This document shows positions 31,735 through 40,295 of a stretch of 64,000 bases of DNA, in pieces. The notes below the pieces were generated by a model that was not told the origin of the DNA, made no database searches, and was given only the letters and a program-made list of their open reading frames with translations. Numbering within the stretch: the first letter of the stretch is position 1; each line of letters opens with the position of its first letter. Both the position numbers and the translations under genes were made by a program. Source of the DNA: Candidatus Faecousia faecavium (GTDB lineage: Bacteria; Bacillota; Clostridia; Oscillospirales; Oscillospiraceae); the NCBI GenBank assembly GCA_018712645.1, contig DVGO01000060.1:1-64000 (forward strand). The letters run 5' to 3'.

Positions 31735-32450
31735 AAGCAGTACTTTGCGGCGCCAACGGCGCCATGGGAAAACTGATTGGCGGCATTCTGGGCCAGGATG
31801 TGGTGGGCAAGGTCAGCATCGACGGGGAAAACGGCGTGTGCAAAACTTTTGACCAGCTGGGCCCGGTGGAAGCGGATGTGGTCATTGACTTTTCTCATCA
31901 CACCGCTGTGGCAGATGTACTGGCCTATGCCAAAAAAATCGGCGCTGCCGCGGTCATCGGCACCACCGGCCATACGGAAGAAGAAAAGGCCATGATTTAT
32001 GAGGCCGCCAAGGAGATCCCTGTGTTTTTCAGTGGTAATATGAGCCTTGGCATCGCGGTTTTGTGCCGCCTTGCCAAACAGGCCGCATCCTTTTTTCCGG
32101 ATGCGGACATTGAAATCGTGGAAGTCCACCACAACCGGAAGGTGGATGCTCCCAGCGGCACGGCCCTGATGCTGTTCAACGCCGTGAAGGAAGCCCGGCC
32201 CCAGGCCGTGGCCAACTGCGGCCGCTCCGGCGAAGCCAAGCGCACCAAGGAAGAAGTGGGTATTTCTTCCCTGCGGATGGGAAATGTGGTTGGTGTTCAC
32301 GAAGTGCATATCCACACCGGCACCCAGTGTCTGACGCTGAAGCATGAGGCTGTGACCCGGGCCATGCTGGCCGACGGCGCGGTGGATGCCGCCCGGTTCA
32401 TGGTGGGCAAGGCCAAGGGACTGTACAATATGGAAAACATCCTCGGATAA
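31731..32450 (+). CDS. dapB: 4-hydroxy-tetrahydrodipicolinate reductase
   Basis: The 239-residue enzyme reduces the DapA product using NAD(P)H. The dinucleotide-binding start is CGANGAMGKLIGGILG, followed by VIDFSHHTAV and GTTGHTEEE. The catalytic signature EVHHNRKVDAPSGTAL contains both histidines and the lysine. It is translationally coupled to dapA and followed by dapF 20 bases later, so the three form a partial DAP operon; the middle steps (dapL or dapH/patA/dapE) are not in the window. Confidence 0.98.
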   Translation: MKAVLCGANGAMGKLIGGILGQDVVGKVSIDGENGVCKTFDQLGPVEADVVIDFSHHTAVADVLAYAKKIGAAAVIGTTGHTEEEKAMIYEAAKEIPVFFSGNMSLGIAVLCRLAKQAASFFPDADIEIVEVHHNRKVDAPSGTALMLFNAVKEARPQAVANCGRSGEAKRTKEEVGISSLRMGNVVGVHEVHIHTGTQCLTLKHEAVTRAMLADGAVDAARFMVGKAKGLYNMENILG

Positions 32451-32470
32451 GCCTTTTGAGGAGGAACACA

Positions 32471-33256
32471 ATGCAGGTGTATTATATGAACGGCGCCGGA
32501 AATGACTTCATGGTGCTGGACGCCCGGGGAAAACAGCTGGACTTTCCCCGCTTGGCAGTGGAATACTGCCGCATCACCGGCGCAGACGGATTTATGGCGG
32601 TGGATTACTCTGATTGCGCAGATTTCAGGCTGCATTTTTATAATTCCGATGGAACCCGGGGAGAAATGTGCGGCAACGGCGCCCGGTGTATCTGCCGGTT
32701 TGCCTATGATCGGGGCATTGCCGGAGAGCACATGGTGGTGCAGACCGATGCCGGACTGGTGCCCGGCTGGCGGCTGGACGAGAACCAATACCGGGTGCAG
32801 CTGAACAACCCCAGCATCCTGGACTTAAGCCGGACGGAAGAAGCGGCCTATGTGGAACTGGGCAATCCCGGTGTTCCTCATGCGGTTGCCCCTTACCAGG
32901 CAGACCTCTGGGAGGATCGGGAAGCCTTGCGTCCCCGGATGGAGGCGCTGCGGCATCATCCCGCTTTCCCCAAAGGGGCGAATGTGAACTTCTACCAGAT
33001 GCTCTCGGAAGGAGAAGCCCGGATACTGACCTTTGAACGGGGTGTGGAGGACTATACCCTGGCCTGCGGCACCGGCTGCGGCTCCACTGCCTGTGTGCTG
33101 TGGAAACAGGGCAAGCTCCCTGGCGGCGTGCTCACCGCCCACAACCGGGGCGGAACGCTGAAAGTGACTGTATCCGCCCAGGATGGCGTGGTTTCCTCCC
33201 TGATGCTGGAAGGCCCCACCCAGGTGGAGCGGATTCTGGAACTGGATGAGGTCTGA
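32471..33256 (+). CDS. dapF: Diaminopimelate epimerase
   Basis: The 261-residue enzyme converts LL- to meso-diaminopimelate by a two-cysteine mechanism. The first catalytic cysteine is in GEMCGNGARC and the second in LACGTGCGSTACV; NPGVPHAV and the N-terminal YYMNGAGNDFMVLD are also conserved. GAGGAGG lies upstream of the ATG at 32471, which is preferred over the ATG at 32456. Last gene of the dapA-dapB-dapF group; a xpt promoter follows 25 bases after the stop. Confidence 0.97.
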   Translation: MQVYYMNGAGNDFMVLDARGKQLDFPRLAVEYCRITGADGFMAVDYSDCADFRLHFYNSDGTRGEMCGNGARCICRFAYDRGIAGEHMVVQTDAGLVPGWRLDENQYRVQLNNPSILDLSRTEEAAYVELGNPGVPHAVAPYQADLWEDREALRPRMEALRHHPAFPKGANVNFYQMLSEGEARILTFERGVEDYTLACGTGCGSTACVLWKQGKLPGGVLTAHNRGGTLKVTVSAQDGVVSSLMLEGPTQVERILELDEV

Positions 33257-33281
33257 TTTTGGTATTTTTCCGGAGAAACAC

Positions 33282-33309
33282 TTGACAGAAGATGAAAACA
33301 TGCTATCAT
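33282..33309 (+). promoter_or_regulatory. xpt promoter
   Basis: TTGACA (33282-33287), 16 bases, TATCAT (33304-33309), 27 bases before the ATG. The leader is too short for a purine riboswitch. Confidence 0.75.
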
Positions 33310-33336
33310 TGTTTCCATTCTTTAGGAGGTGCGCCC

Positions 33337-33921
33337 ATGAATTTCTTAGAAGAGAGAATTGTACGCGACGGTATTGTCAAAGCGGGAAATGTGCTGAAGG
33401 TGGATAGCTTCTTGAATCACCAGATGGACATTGCCCTGATGGAGCAGATCGGCAAGGAGTTCAAGCGCCGCTTTGCGGACAAGCATGTAACCAAGGTGCT
33501 GACCATTGAGGCATCCGGCATCGGCATTGCCTGTTTTGTGGCTAAGGAATTTGGGGTGCCCATGGTGTTTGCCAAGAAATCCCAGTCCATCAACATTGAG
33601 GGCGAGGTTTATGTGGCCCAGGTGGAGTCCTTCACCCATAAGAACCGCAATCAGGTGATTGTGTCCAAGAAGTTCCTCAGTGCCGAGGATCATGTGCTGA
33701 TTATCGACGATTTCCTGGCAAACGGCTGCGCACTGCAGGGCCTGATCTCCATTACGGAGGCCTCCGGCGCCACGGTAGAGGGCCTGGGCATTGTGATTGA
33801 AAAGGGCTTCCAGGTTGGCGGCAGAGTGATCCGGAATCTGGGTTACCAGCTGGAATCTCTGGCCATTGTGGACGAAATGGATGCCGAAACCGGCACCATC
33901 ACCTTCCGCAGCCAGGACTAA
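33337..33921 (+). CDS. xpt: Xanthine phosphoribosyltransferase
   Basis: The 194-residue enzyme salvages xanthine to XMP using PRPP. It matches Firmicutes Xpt: [47 protein letters not shown], and the PRPP loop [26 protein letters not shown] precedes the ATG. It stands alone here rather than with pbuX, though a purine-type NCS2 permease lies at 9-10.5 kb. It ends at a strong terminator shared with the convergent gene. Confidence 0.97.
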   Translation: MNFLEERIVRDGIVKAGNVLKVDSFLNHQMDIALMEQIGKEFKRRFADKHVTKVLTIEASGIGIACFVAKEFGVPMVFAKKSQSINIEGEVYVAQVESFTHKNRNQVIVSKKFLSAEDHVLIIDDFLANGCALQGLISITEASGATVEGLGIVIEKGFQVGGRVIRNLGYQLESLAIVDEMDAETGTITFRSQD

Positions 33922-33937
33922 ATCTACATAGGAATGC

Positions 33938-33977
33938 AAAACGCCCCCGGTTTCCGTTTCGGAAAACCGGGGGCGTT
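33938..33977. terminator. Bidirectional terminator after xpt
   Basis: AAACGCCCCCGGTTT and AAACCGGGGGCGTTT-type arms enclose CCG...CGG, between the convergent xpt and suhB-like genes. Confidence 0.92.
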
Positions 33978-33979
33978 TG

Positions 33980-34774
33980 TTATGTCAGATGTTTTTGAAT
34001 AATGCGGCGAAGATTGTCCTGGCAGACGCCGTTGGAGCAGATTACGCCGGTGGGCCTGAGTTCATCAAAGGCAGAAGCGGTCATAGGCTCGATTTTGCCC
34101 TGGGCATTTTCCAGAATGATTCGCCCTGCGCCGTAGTCCAAGGGCTGGAGCGTATGCTCATAGAACGCATCCACCCGACCGCAGGCCAGATCGCATAGAT
34201 CCAGAGCGGCGCTGCCGCTTCTGCGGATGTCCCGGGTTTCCAGGAACAGTTCCTTGATAATGTCAAAAATGGTATCTGCCTGGGACTTGTCATAAGGAGC
34301 AGTACCCACCATTACCAGTGCTTCGGAAAATCCGTGGCTGCTGACATGGATGGGCTTATCGTTGCACCAGCTGCCCTGACCCTGGATGCCCAGGAAGCAC
34401 TCGTCCCGATAGGGGTTATATACTACGCCGATGAGGCCCTGCTTGCGGTAGTACAAAGCCAGGGAAATGCAGCTGTGCCGGGCACCGTAGAGGTAATTGG
34501 TGGTGCCGTCGATGGGGTCAATGACCCAGGTAAAGCCGTCGCCGATGTGCTGCTGGCCTTCTTCCTCGGCCAAAAAGCTGCTGCCGGGCAGACAGGCTTC
34601 ACACGCTTTCATCAGCAGGTGCTGGGACTTGACATCAATGTCCGTGACCACATTGGCAGCGCCGCCCTTTTCGGTGACTGTGTGGACTTCCTGCTGCTTG
34701 ATAAACTGCCCCGCCTGCTTGGCAATGGAAACCATTTGCTGGGCCAGATGCTGTTTTCTTTCTTCGCTAATCAT
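33980..34774 (-). CDS. suhB: Inositol monophosphatase family protein
   Basis: The 264-residue protein carries the metal- and phosphate-binding motifs of the family: VVTDIDVKSQHLL, FLAEEEG, WVIDPIDGTTNYLYG and, near the C-terminus, QPLDYGAGRIILENAQGK. Such enzymes hydrolyse myo-inositol 1-phosphate or related sugar or nucleotide phosphates in an Mg-dependent way. The symbol suhB is by similarity only. AGGAGG precedes the ATG at 34772-34774. A 9-bp hairpin (34801-34822) lies just upstream of the start. Confidence 0.92.
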   Translation of the reverse strand: MISEERKQHLAQQMVSIAKQAGQFIKQQEVHTVTEKGGAANVVTDIDVKSQHLLMKACEACLPGSSFLAEEEGQQHIGDGFTWVIDPIDGTTNYLYGARHSCISLALYYRKQGLIGVVYNPYRDECFLGIQGQGSWCNDKPIHVSSHGFSEALVMVGTAPYDKSQADTIFDIIKELFLETRDIRRSGSAALDLCDLACGRVDAFYEHTLQPLDYGAGRIILENAQGKIEPMTASAFDELRPTGVICSNGVCQDNLRRIIQKHLT

Positions 34775-34893
34775 TACGCAACCTCCTGCTTGTATGGGGA
34801 AAGCCGCTGCAATCACAGCGGCTTTTTGCGACGGGGGAATTGAAATAACACAACATGATAGACTCGCTGCGTTACCGGGCGGTCATCCCAGAA

Positions 34894-34930
34894 AAGAAAA
34901 AGGCCCGGAGCGCATTGGCTCCAGGCCCTG
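34894..34930 (-). terminator. Terminator of the tRNA-Gln/tRNA-Lys operon
   Basis: On the minus strand GGGCCTGGAGC/GCTCCGGGCC forms a hairpin followed by TTTTTCTTTT, directly after tRNA-Lys. Confidence 0.88.
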
Positions 34931-34935
34931 CCTGG

Positions 34936-35011
34936 TGGTGACCCGCCGGAGATTCGAACTCCGGACCCACTGCTTAAAAGGCAGTTGCTCTACCGACTGA
35001 GCTAGCGGATC
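34936..35011 (-). tRNA. tRNA-Lys, anticodon TTT
   Basis: Acceptor GATCCGC/GCGGGTC, D-arm GCTCAGTCGGTAGAGC, anticodon loop CTTTTAA on stem CTGC/GCAG, T-arm GAGTTCGAATCTC, encoded CCA. Confidence 0.97.
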
Positions 35012-35016
35012 ATATT

Positions 35017-35091
35017 TGGCTGGGATGGCCGGATTCGAACCAGCGAATGCCAGAGTCAAAGTCTGGTGCCTTACCGCTTGGCGACATCCCA
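35017..35091 (-). tRNA. tRNA-Gln, anticodon TTG
   Basis: Acceptor TGGGATG/CATCCCA, anticodon stem CCAGA/TCTGG with loop CTTTGAC, T-arm CTGGTTCGAATCCGG, discriminator G and encoded CCA. It lies five bases upstream of tRNA-Lys in one transcript. The window thus holds both glutamine isoacceptors. Confidence 0.97.
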
Positions 35092-35127
35092 ATGTGGAGC
35101 GGCGCCCTTCGATCGGAAACACTGGGC

Positions 35128-35156
35128 ATTATAGCATAGATATTTTATTTTGGCAA
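35128..35156 (-). promoter_or_regulatory. Promoter of the tRNA-Gln/tRNA-Lys operon
   Basis: TTGCCA (35151-35156), 17 bases, TATAAT (35128-35133) on the minus strand. Confidence 0.82.
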
Positions 35157-35250
35157 TCCTTTTTTTCAAAATTGAGAAAAATTATTCCTGCTTTTCCAAA
35201 GGGGGATGGGAGAAATTTGTGTTTTTCTGGGAGAAAAGGGGAAATAGGGC

Positions 35251-35279
35251 TTTACTTTTCCTTTTGTATCCTGTATAGT
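35251..35279 (+). promoter_or_regulatory. Promoter of the THF riboswitch leader, copy 2
   Basis: TTTACT (35251-35256), 17 bases, TATAGT (35274-35279); the same hexamers and spacing as before copy 1. Confidence 0.78.
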
Positions 35280-35287
35280 AGTTCCCA

Positions 35288-35438
35288 ACAGAGTAGGAAA
35301 CCCTGCGTGAAGTGCTGTCAAGATGGGGAGTTGTGTGGCAGACGAAGGACACTGGTCCGCGATGGGGTATCCGCACCCGCTGCGTCATAATGGACTGATC
35401 CTCCTTTATGTAGCAACGATACTCGGTGGAGCGAATGG
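35288..35438 (+). ncRNA. Tetrahydrofolate (folT class I) riboswitch leader, copy 2
   Basis: The leader carries GAGTAG, GCGTGAAGTG, GATGGGGAGTTG, GACGAAG and GGTATCCGC as in copy 1, differing at only a few positions and by one inserted base over 150 bases. The aptamer is about 35288-35384. The downstream segment CTTTATGTAGCAACGATACT is also conserved between copies. A terminator follows, then folT and folC, so folate sensing would control folate uptake and polyglutamylation. Confidence 0.87.
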
Positions 35439-35477
35439 GCTGCGCGCATTCTATCCACGGGTTCCTTGACCGCTGCT

Positions 35478-35510
35478 CCCCTTACGACCAAAGGTCGCAA
35501 GGGGTTTTTT
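35478..35510 (+). terminator. Riboswitch-linked terminator before folT
   Basis: CCCCTTACGACC/GGTCGCAAGGGG hairpin with one A-C mismatch and six T residues, between the THF aptamer and the folT ATG. Confidence 0.88.
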
Positions 35511-35562
35511 GTGTTCAGAGACCCACAGCCGGTTCGCTCGAAAAAATGAAGGAGGTTTTCCT

Positions 35563-36132
35563 ATGAACAAACAAACAACCATCCCCGTCATGTCCACCCG
35601 CAACCTGGCCTATTGTGCCCTGCTGGCAGCTCTGAGCGTGGTGCTGGCCCGCCTGATCATTCCCATGCCCAATGCCACCACCCGGTTTTCCATCGAGGCG
35701 GTGCCCATTGTGCTGGCCGGTATCCTCTTTGGCCCCATGCCGGGCGCGCTGGTAGGCTTCTGCGCCGACTTTGTGGGCACCTTGTTCTCCGGGTTCGGAT
35801 TTAACCCTCTATTCAGCCTGCCGCCCATTCTCTATGGCATTTTCGGCGGCGTGTTCCGTTACTACCTTGCAAAGAAAGTTACCATTCCCGGTCTGACCTT
35901 GACCTTCCTGCCTCCGGTGGTGCTGGGCTCCATCCTGTGGCAGAGCGCCGCCCTTTCCTATGTCTACAACAGCAAGGGCAGCTTCCAGGCCAGCCTGATT
36001 TACTTCCTCACCACCCGGTCGGTGCAGTTCGCCGTGACGCTGGTGCTGGATGTGGCGATTTTGTATCTGCTGATGCGTACCGGAATCTTCCAGCGGCTGG
36101 GAATCTGGCCCCCGGTGAAGAAAGAGAAATAA
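35563..36132 (+). CDS. folT: Folate-family ECF transporter S component (FolT)
   Basis: The 189-residue protein has about five to six membrane segments and family features: NLAYCALLAALSVVLARLII, NATTRFSIEAVPIVLAGILF and GPMPGALVGFCADFVGTL. It captures folate for an ECF module encoded elsewhere. AAGGAGG precedes the ATG at 35563. The THF riboswitch upstream and folC 27 bases downstream place it in a folate salvage operon. Compared with the paralogue at 3.5-4.6 kb, it lacks the C-terminal soluble domain and is of normal length. Confidence 0.93.
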   Translation: MNKQTTIPVMSTRNLAYCALLAALSVVLARLIIPMPNATTRFSIEAVPIVLAGILFGPMPGALVGFCADFVGTLFSGFGFNPLFSLPPILYGIFGGVFRYYLAKKVTIPGLTLTFLPPVVLGSILWQSAALSYVYNSKGSFQASLIYFLTTRSVQFAVTLVLDVAILYLLMRTGIFQRLGIWPPVKKEK

Positions 36133-36159
36133 CCTGATTTTCGAAAGGACGACCCTTCC

Positions 36160-37437
36160 ATGAACGCAACCGAAGCCATTGCCTATATCCATTCTGTCTG
36201 CTGGAAAGGCAGTATCCCCGGTCTGGGAAGGACCCAGACCCTGCTGGCAAAAATGGGCAATCCGGAGAAAGAACTGAAATTCGTACACATTGCCGGAACC
36301 AACGGAAAAGGCAGCACCGCCGCCATGACCGCCTCCATTTTGCGCAAGGCCGGATACCGGACGGGACTGTATACCTCCCCCTATATCTACCGCTTCCACG
36401 AGCGGATGCAGGTAGACGGACAGGAAATTTCCGACGAAGAACTGGCAGAGGTGACGGAATATGTCAGACCCCTGGCCCAGTCTATGGAAGAGTCTCCCAC
36501 AGAATTTGAGCTGGTCAGCTGCATCGCCTTTGAATACTTCCGCCGCAAGCAGTGCGACATTGTGGTGCTGGAAGTGGGCATGGGCGGCGCCATGGACTCC
36601 ACCAACGTAATCGAAACGCCGGAGGTGGCGGTGATTACCAATATCGGTCTGGATCACACCGAATATCTGGGAAACACCGTGGAAGAAATCGCTCTGACCA
36701 AGTCCGGAATCTTCAAAGAAAACGGCCACGCAGTGGTCTACCGCAGCGCCCCTTCTGTGGAGGCAGTGTTCGAGCAGGTCTGCCAGCAGAAGCATGTCAG
36801 CCTGAAAAAGGCGGATTTTGCCGGCCTGAAACTGAAACGCCACACCCTGGAAGGCCAGGTGTTTGACTGCGGAGAAAGAAAAGACCTGATCTTGCCGCTG
36901 CTGGGAGATCATCAGCTCCACAACGCCGCCGTGGTGCTGGCCATTGCGGATACGCTGATCGAAGAGGGCTGGAAGATCACCGAGCAGAACATTTACGACG
37001 GCATCCGGGATGTGCGCTGGCCCGGCCGGTTTGATGTGGTGGGCAAAGATCCCCTGTTCATCATCGACGGCGGACATAACCCCCAGTGCATTGAAGCATT
37101 GGTCAAGAACATCCAGGACTACCTGGCAGACAAGCGGGTGATTGCCCTGACCGGTGTGCTGGCGGATAAGGACTATGCGGACATGTATAAGCCCGTCATG
37201 CCTCTGGTACAAAAATTCGTCTGCATCACCCCGCCCAATCCCCGGAAGCTGGAGGCCCAGCTGCTGGCCCAGTATTTGCAGCAGGCAGGAGCCGACGCGG
37301 TTGGCTGTGACAGCATCGATGCCGGTGTGGAGAAGGCCATGGAGTTGGCCGGCAAAGACGGCGTGGTGCTGTGCTTTGGCTCTCTGTACTCCATCGGCGC
37401 CATCCGGGATGCCCTGAACCAGCAAAACACAAAATAA
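36160..37437 (+). CDS. folC: Folylpolyglutamate synthase/dihydrofolate synthase
   Basis: The 425-residue Mur-ligase-type enzyme adds glutamate residues to folates, trapping them in the cell. IAGTNGKGSTAAMTASIL is the ATP-binding loop, TSPYIYRFHERMQVDG and VVLEVGMGGAMDSTNVI are FolC signatures, and GDHQLHNAAVVLAI and FIIDGGHNPQCIEAL mark the central and C-terminal domains. It follows folT in the riboswitch-controlled transcript, so uptake and retention of folate are co-regulated. Confidence 0.97.
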   Translation: MNATEAIAYIHSVCWKGSIPGLGRTQTLLAKMGNPEKELKFVHIAGTNGKGSTAAMTASILRKAGYRTGLYTSPYIYRFHERMQVDGQEISDEELAEVTEYVRPLAQSMEESPTEFELVSCIAFEYFRRKQCDIVVLEVGMGGAMDSTNVIETPEVAVITNIGLDHTEYLGNTVEEIALTKSGIFKENGHAVVYRSAPSVEAVFEQVCQQKHVSLKKADFAGLKLKRHTLEGQVFDCGERKDLILPLLGDHQLHNAAVVLAIADTLIEEGWKITEQNIYDGIRDVRWPGRFDVVGKDPLFIIDGGHNPQCIEALVKNIQDYLADKRVIALTGVLADKDYADMYKPVMPLVQKFVCITPPNPRKLEAQLLAQYLQQAGADAVGCDSIDAGVEKAMELAGKDGVVLCFGSLYSIGAIRDALNQQNTK

Positions 37438-37444
37438 AACAGAA

Positions 37445-37480
37445 GCGCCGCAGCGGAAGAATCCACTGCGGCGCATTTTT
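37445..37480. terminator. Terminator after folC
   Basis: GCGCCGCAG/CTGCGGCGC hairpin followed by TTTTT on the plus strand, between convergent folC and psuG. Confidence 0.87.
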
Positions 37481-37487
37481 ACACCGA

Positions 37488-38408
37488 TTACAGCTTGCAG
37501 AAAGCAACTGCGGTTTGAGCAGCCAGCTTGGCGTTGTTGTACACCAGCCGGATGTTGGATGCCAGAGAATCACCGCCGGTGATTTCTGCCACCCGTGCCA
37601 GCAGGAAGGGTGTGGTTTCCTTACCATGGATGCCCTTTTCATTGCACTCGCCGATGGCCTGATCAATGGCAGCGTTGATGGTATCCAGGGGCATGGCGTA
37701 TTCCTCAGGGATGGGGTTGGTGACCAGCATGCCGCCGCCCAGCTCCAAATCCTTGCTGGCTTTGAAAGCGGCTGCCAGTTCGGCGGGGGTATCCACCCGG
37801 TAGTCTACGCCGAAGCCGGACTGGCGGGTGTAGAAGGCAGGCAGCTCGTCGGTGCCGTAACCAATCACCGGCACGCCCTTGGTTTCCAGGTATTCCAGGG
37901 TCAGACCCAGATCCAGAATGGACTTGGCACCGGCGCAGATGACCATCACCGGGGTCTGGCTCAGCTCTTCCAGGTCGGCAGAGATGTCCATGGTGGTTTC
38001 GGCACCACGATGCACGCCGCCGATGCCGCCGGTGGCGAAAATGGAGATGCCTGCCATGTGGGCGATCATCATGGTGGTGGTGACGGTGGTAGCGCCGTCC
38101 TCACCCCGGGCGCACAGCAGTGCCAGGTCCCGGCGGGAAGCCTTGTGAATGGCCTGGCCCTTCTTGCCGAAGTATTCAATTTCTTCCGGAGTCAGACCGG
38201 CCTTCAGCCGACCGCCGATGATGGCGATGGTGGCGGGAACGGCGCCGTTTTCCCGGATAATCCGCTCCACGTTCAGAGCGGTTTCCACATTCTGGGGATA
38301 GGGCATACCGTGGGAAATGATGGTGGATTCCAGGGCAACGACGGGCTTGCCCTCGGCAATGGCGGCGGCAACTTCGGGATTGACGTCCAGATACTTGTTC
38401 AGTTTCAT
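37488..38408 (-). CDS. psuG: Pseudouridine-5'-phosphate glycosidase
   Basis: The 306-residue enzyme splits pseudouridine 5'-phosphate into uracil and ribose 5-phosphate. It matches PsuG: VVALESTIISHGMPYPQNVE, ATIAIIGGRLKAGLT, TVTTTMMIAHMAGISIFATG followed by GIGGVHRG, and the C-terminal NIRLVYNNAKLAAQ. The ATG at 38406-38408 is preferred over an in-frame GTG three codons upstream. It lies 32 bases downstream of the psuK gene, forming a two-gene pseudouridine catabolic operon. Confidence 0.97.
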   Translation of the reverse strand: MKLNKYLDVNPEVAAAIAEGKPVVALESTIISHGMPYPQNVETALNVERIIRENGAVPATIAIIGGRLKAGLTPEEIEYFGKKGQAIHKASRRDLALLCARGEDGATTVTTTMMIAHMAGISIFATGGIGGVHRGAETTMDISADLEELSQTPVMVICAGAKSILDLGLTLEYLETKGVPVIGYGTDELPAFYTRQSGFGVDYRVDTPAELAAAFKASKDLELGGGMLVTNPIPEEYAMPLDTINAAIDQAIGECNEKGIHGKETTPFLLARVAEITGGDSLASNIRLVYNNAKLAAQTAVAFCKL

Positions 38409-38440
38409 ACAAATCACATTCCTTTATTAAGATTAAAAGT

Positions 38441-39520
38441 TCAGCCATTCATCCGGGCTTTCAGTGCCTGGGCGGACATGGCGGGATTGATGGTTTCGGC
38501 GGATTCCATGGCAATGGCCCCGGCGGCAAGACCGGCCCGGGCGGTGGCTTCCAGGTCGCTGCCTTCCAGGTAGGCCCAGACCAGGGCGGCCATGAAGGCA
38601 TCTCCGCAGCCGGTGGTGCTGACCATTTTCCCCGGCAGAGTGGGAAGCCACACCCGCTGGGCATCCCTGGCGGCGTACACCCCTTCTGCCCCCAGGGACA
38701 GGAATACCCGGTGCACTCCGAGAGACAGCAGCTTGTCCGCTGCCGTTTCCACATCCTCCCGGGTGTGAATGGGAATGCCGGACAGAAGCTCTGCTTCCAG
38801 CCGATTGGGTTTCAGGGTGTGGATTCTGGAGAGAATGGGCCGCAGCTTTTCCGCCTTGGCGGTGGAAACCGGGTCAACAAACAGCGGGGCGTTGATATTC
38901 GCTGCCAGATACTGAAGAGATTCGGCGGGGATGTTGGCATCTGCCACCACAACCTGGGCATTTTGCAGCACTGTCAGATTGGCTGCCAGGTAAGCGGGGG
39001 TGATCTTGTCGCAGATGGCCATGTCGGATACCGCCAGGGCCATTTCCCCATCCGGAGCCGCCAGGTACAGGTAGGTGGAGGTTTTCCCACCGGCCAGACG
39101 CAGGGCGTGGCTTAAGTCGATGCCCTGCTCGGAGCAGGCGGCAGCCACCTGCTGACCGTGAAGGTCATCGCCGTAGGCAGTCAGCAGCCGCACATCCAGA
39201 CCCATCAGGCTCATGTTGTGGGCAATGTTCCGCCCCACGCCCCCCAGGCTCAGGGATACGGTGCCGGGATTGGAGTCGGCGGGCACCAGCGGGGCAAAGG
39301 AACGTCCGCCGATGTCCACATTCACGCCGCCTACCACCACGGCGTAGGTGCCGCTGCGCAGAACGTAGCCCTTTCCGGCGATGCAGCCCTTCTTCATCAG
39401 ATTGGAGATATGCACCGCCACGGAAGAACGGGTGATGCCCAACTGATCCGCAATCTGCTGTTGGGAGATCATGGGATTGGCTTCGATCAGCTGCAAAACC
39501 TGCCGCTCCCGCTGGGTCAT
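38441..39520 (-). CDS. psuK: Pseudouridine kinase with N-terminal winged helix (PfkB family)
   Basis: The 359-residue protein combines an N-terminal helix-turn-helix (residues 1-55, ISQQQIADQLGITRSSVAVH) with a PfkB sugar kinase (residues 60-359). The kinase shows VVVGGVNVDIGG, SLGGVGRNIAHN and the C-terminal anion-hole motif STTGCGDAFMAALVWA. Pseudouridine is phosphorylated for PsuG, encoded next. The fused DNA-binding domain, known from several PfkB proteins, suggests autoregulation by substrate state. GGAGGCGA precedes the ATG. Confidence 0.93.
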   Translation of the reverse strand: MTQRERQVLQLIEANPMISQQQIADQLGITRSSVAVHISNLMKKGCIAGKGYVLRSGTYAVVVGGVNVDIGGRSFAPLVPADSNPGTVSLSLGGVGRNIAHNMSLMGLDVRLLTAYGDDLHGQQVAAACSEQGIDLSHALRLAGGKTSTYLYLAAPDGEMALAVSDMAICDKITPAYLAANLTVLQNAQVVVADANIPAESLQYLAANINAPLFVDPVSTAKAEKLRPILSRIHTLKPNRLEAELLSGIPIHTREDVETAADKLLSLGVHRVFLSLGAEGVYAARDAQRVWLPTLPGKMVSTTGCGDAFMAALVWAYLEGSDLEATARAGLAAGAIAMESAETINPAMSAQALKARMNG

Positions 39521-39564
39521 GGGAATCGCCTCCTAAACTTTTCTTTATTTCTAAGCATATATTT

Positions 39565-39593
39565 ATTGTAGCGCCCCATTTGCAAAAGGTCAA
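39565..39593 (-). promoter_or_regulatory. psuK-psuG promoter
   Basis: TTGACC (39588-39593), 17 bases, TACAAT (39565-39570) on the minus strand. Confidence 0.8.
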
Positions 39594-39740
39594 TGGGAAA
39601 AAATTGGGGCTGCCGCTTTTCTACAACCGGCACAAAAAGTGACTTTGGGTTTTGGTGAGAAATTTTCCCGGAAAGCTGTGACGATGCCGGGGAGAATTCC
39701 CTCATATAGGGTGAAAGAACAGAAGACAGGAGGACTGTCC

Positions 39741-40295
39741 ATGGAGGATGAGAAAATTCTACAGTTGTATTTTGCCCGGGATGAGGAGGCGCTTCGCCAG
39801 ACCCAGGCTTGCTATGGTGGAAGATTGCTGGCTTTGGCCCAGAATATTGTCCGCAATCGGGAGGATGCCGAGGAGAGCGTCAACGATACCTATCTGGCAG
39901 CATGGCAAACCATTCCGCCGAAGAAACCAAACTTTTTCCTGGCCTATCTGTCGAAAATCTGCCGGAATTTTGCCTTTGGCAAGCTGGACTGGCAGCAGGC
40001 AGCCAAGCGCCGGGCAGAGGTGGTGACCCTGAGCCAGGAAATGGAACAGTGCATTCCCGACAAAGCCCGGGAAGCAGAACTGGAAAGCCGGGAAATTGCC
40101 CGGGCAGTCAATGACTTTCTGCGGGGGCTGACCCCGGAAAACCGTGGATTGTTTTTGCGGCGGTATTGGTACTGCGACACCATCGAGGAGATTGCCCGGC
40201 GGTATGGCATGGGCCAGAGCAAGGTGAAAATGCGGCTCAGGCGCATCCGGCAGCAGCTGGCAGCCTATCTGGAACAGGAGGGGATTTTTCTATGA
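39741..40295 (+). CDS. Sigma-70 family RNA polymerase sigma factor (ECF-like)
   Basis: The 184-residue protein has region 2 at residues 15-80 (RLLALAQNIVRNREDAEESVNDTYLAAW, shortened here to the start ALAQNIVRNREDAEE) and region 4 at 125-175 (YWYCDTIEEIARRYGMGQSK). It lacks regions 1 and 3, as in extracytoplasmic-function sigma factors. Its stop overlaps the next gene as ATGA; the partner looks like a membrane-bound regulator, giving a sigma/anti-sigma pair. AGGAGG precedes the ATG at 39741. The regulon and signal are unknown. Confidence 0.9.
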   Translation: MEDEKILQLYFARDEEALRQTQACYGGRLLALAQNIVRNREDAEESVNDTYLAAWQTIPPKKPNFFLAYLSKICRNFAFGKLDWQQAAKRRAEVVTLSQEMEQCIPDKAREAELESREIARAVNDFLRGLTPENRGLFLRRYWYCDTIEEIARRYGMGQSKVKMRLRRIRQQLAAYLEQEGIFL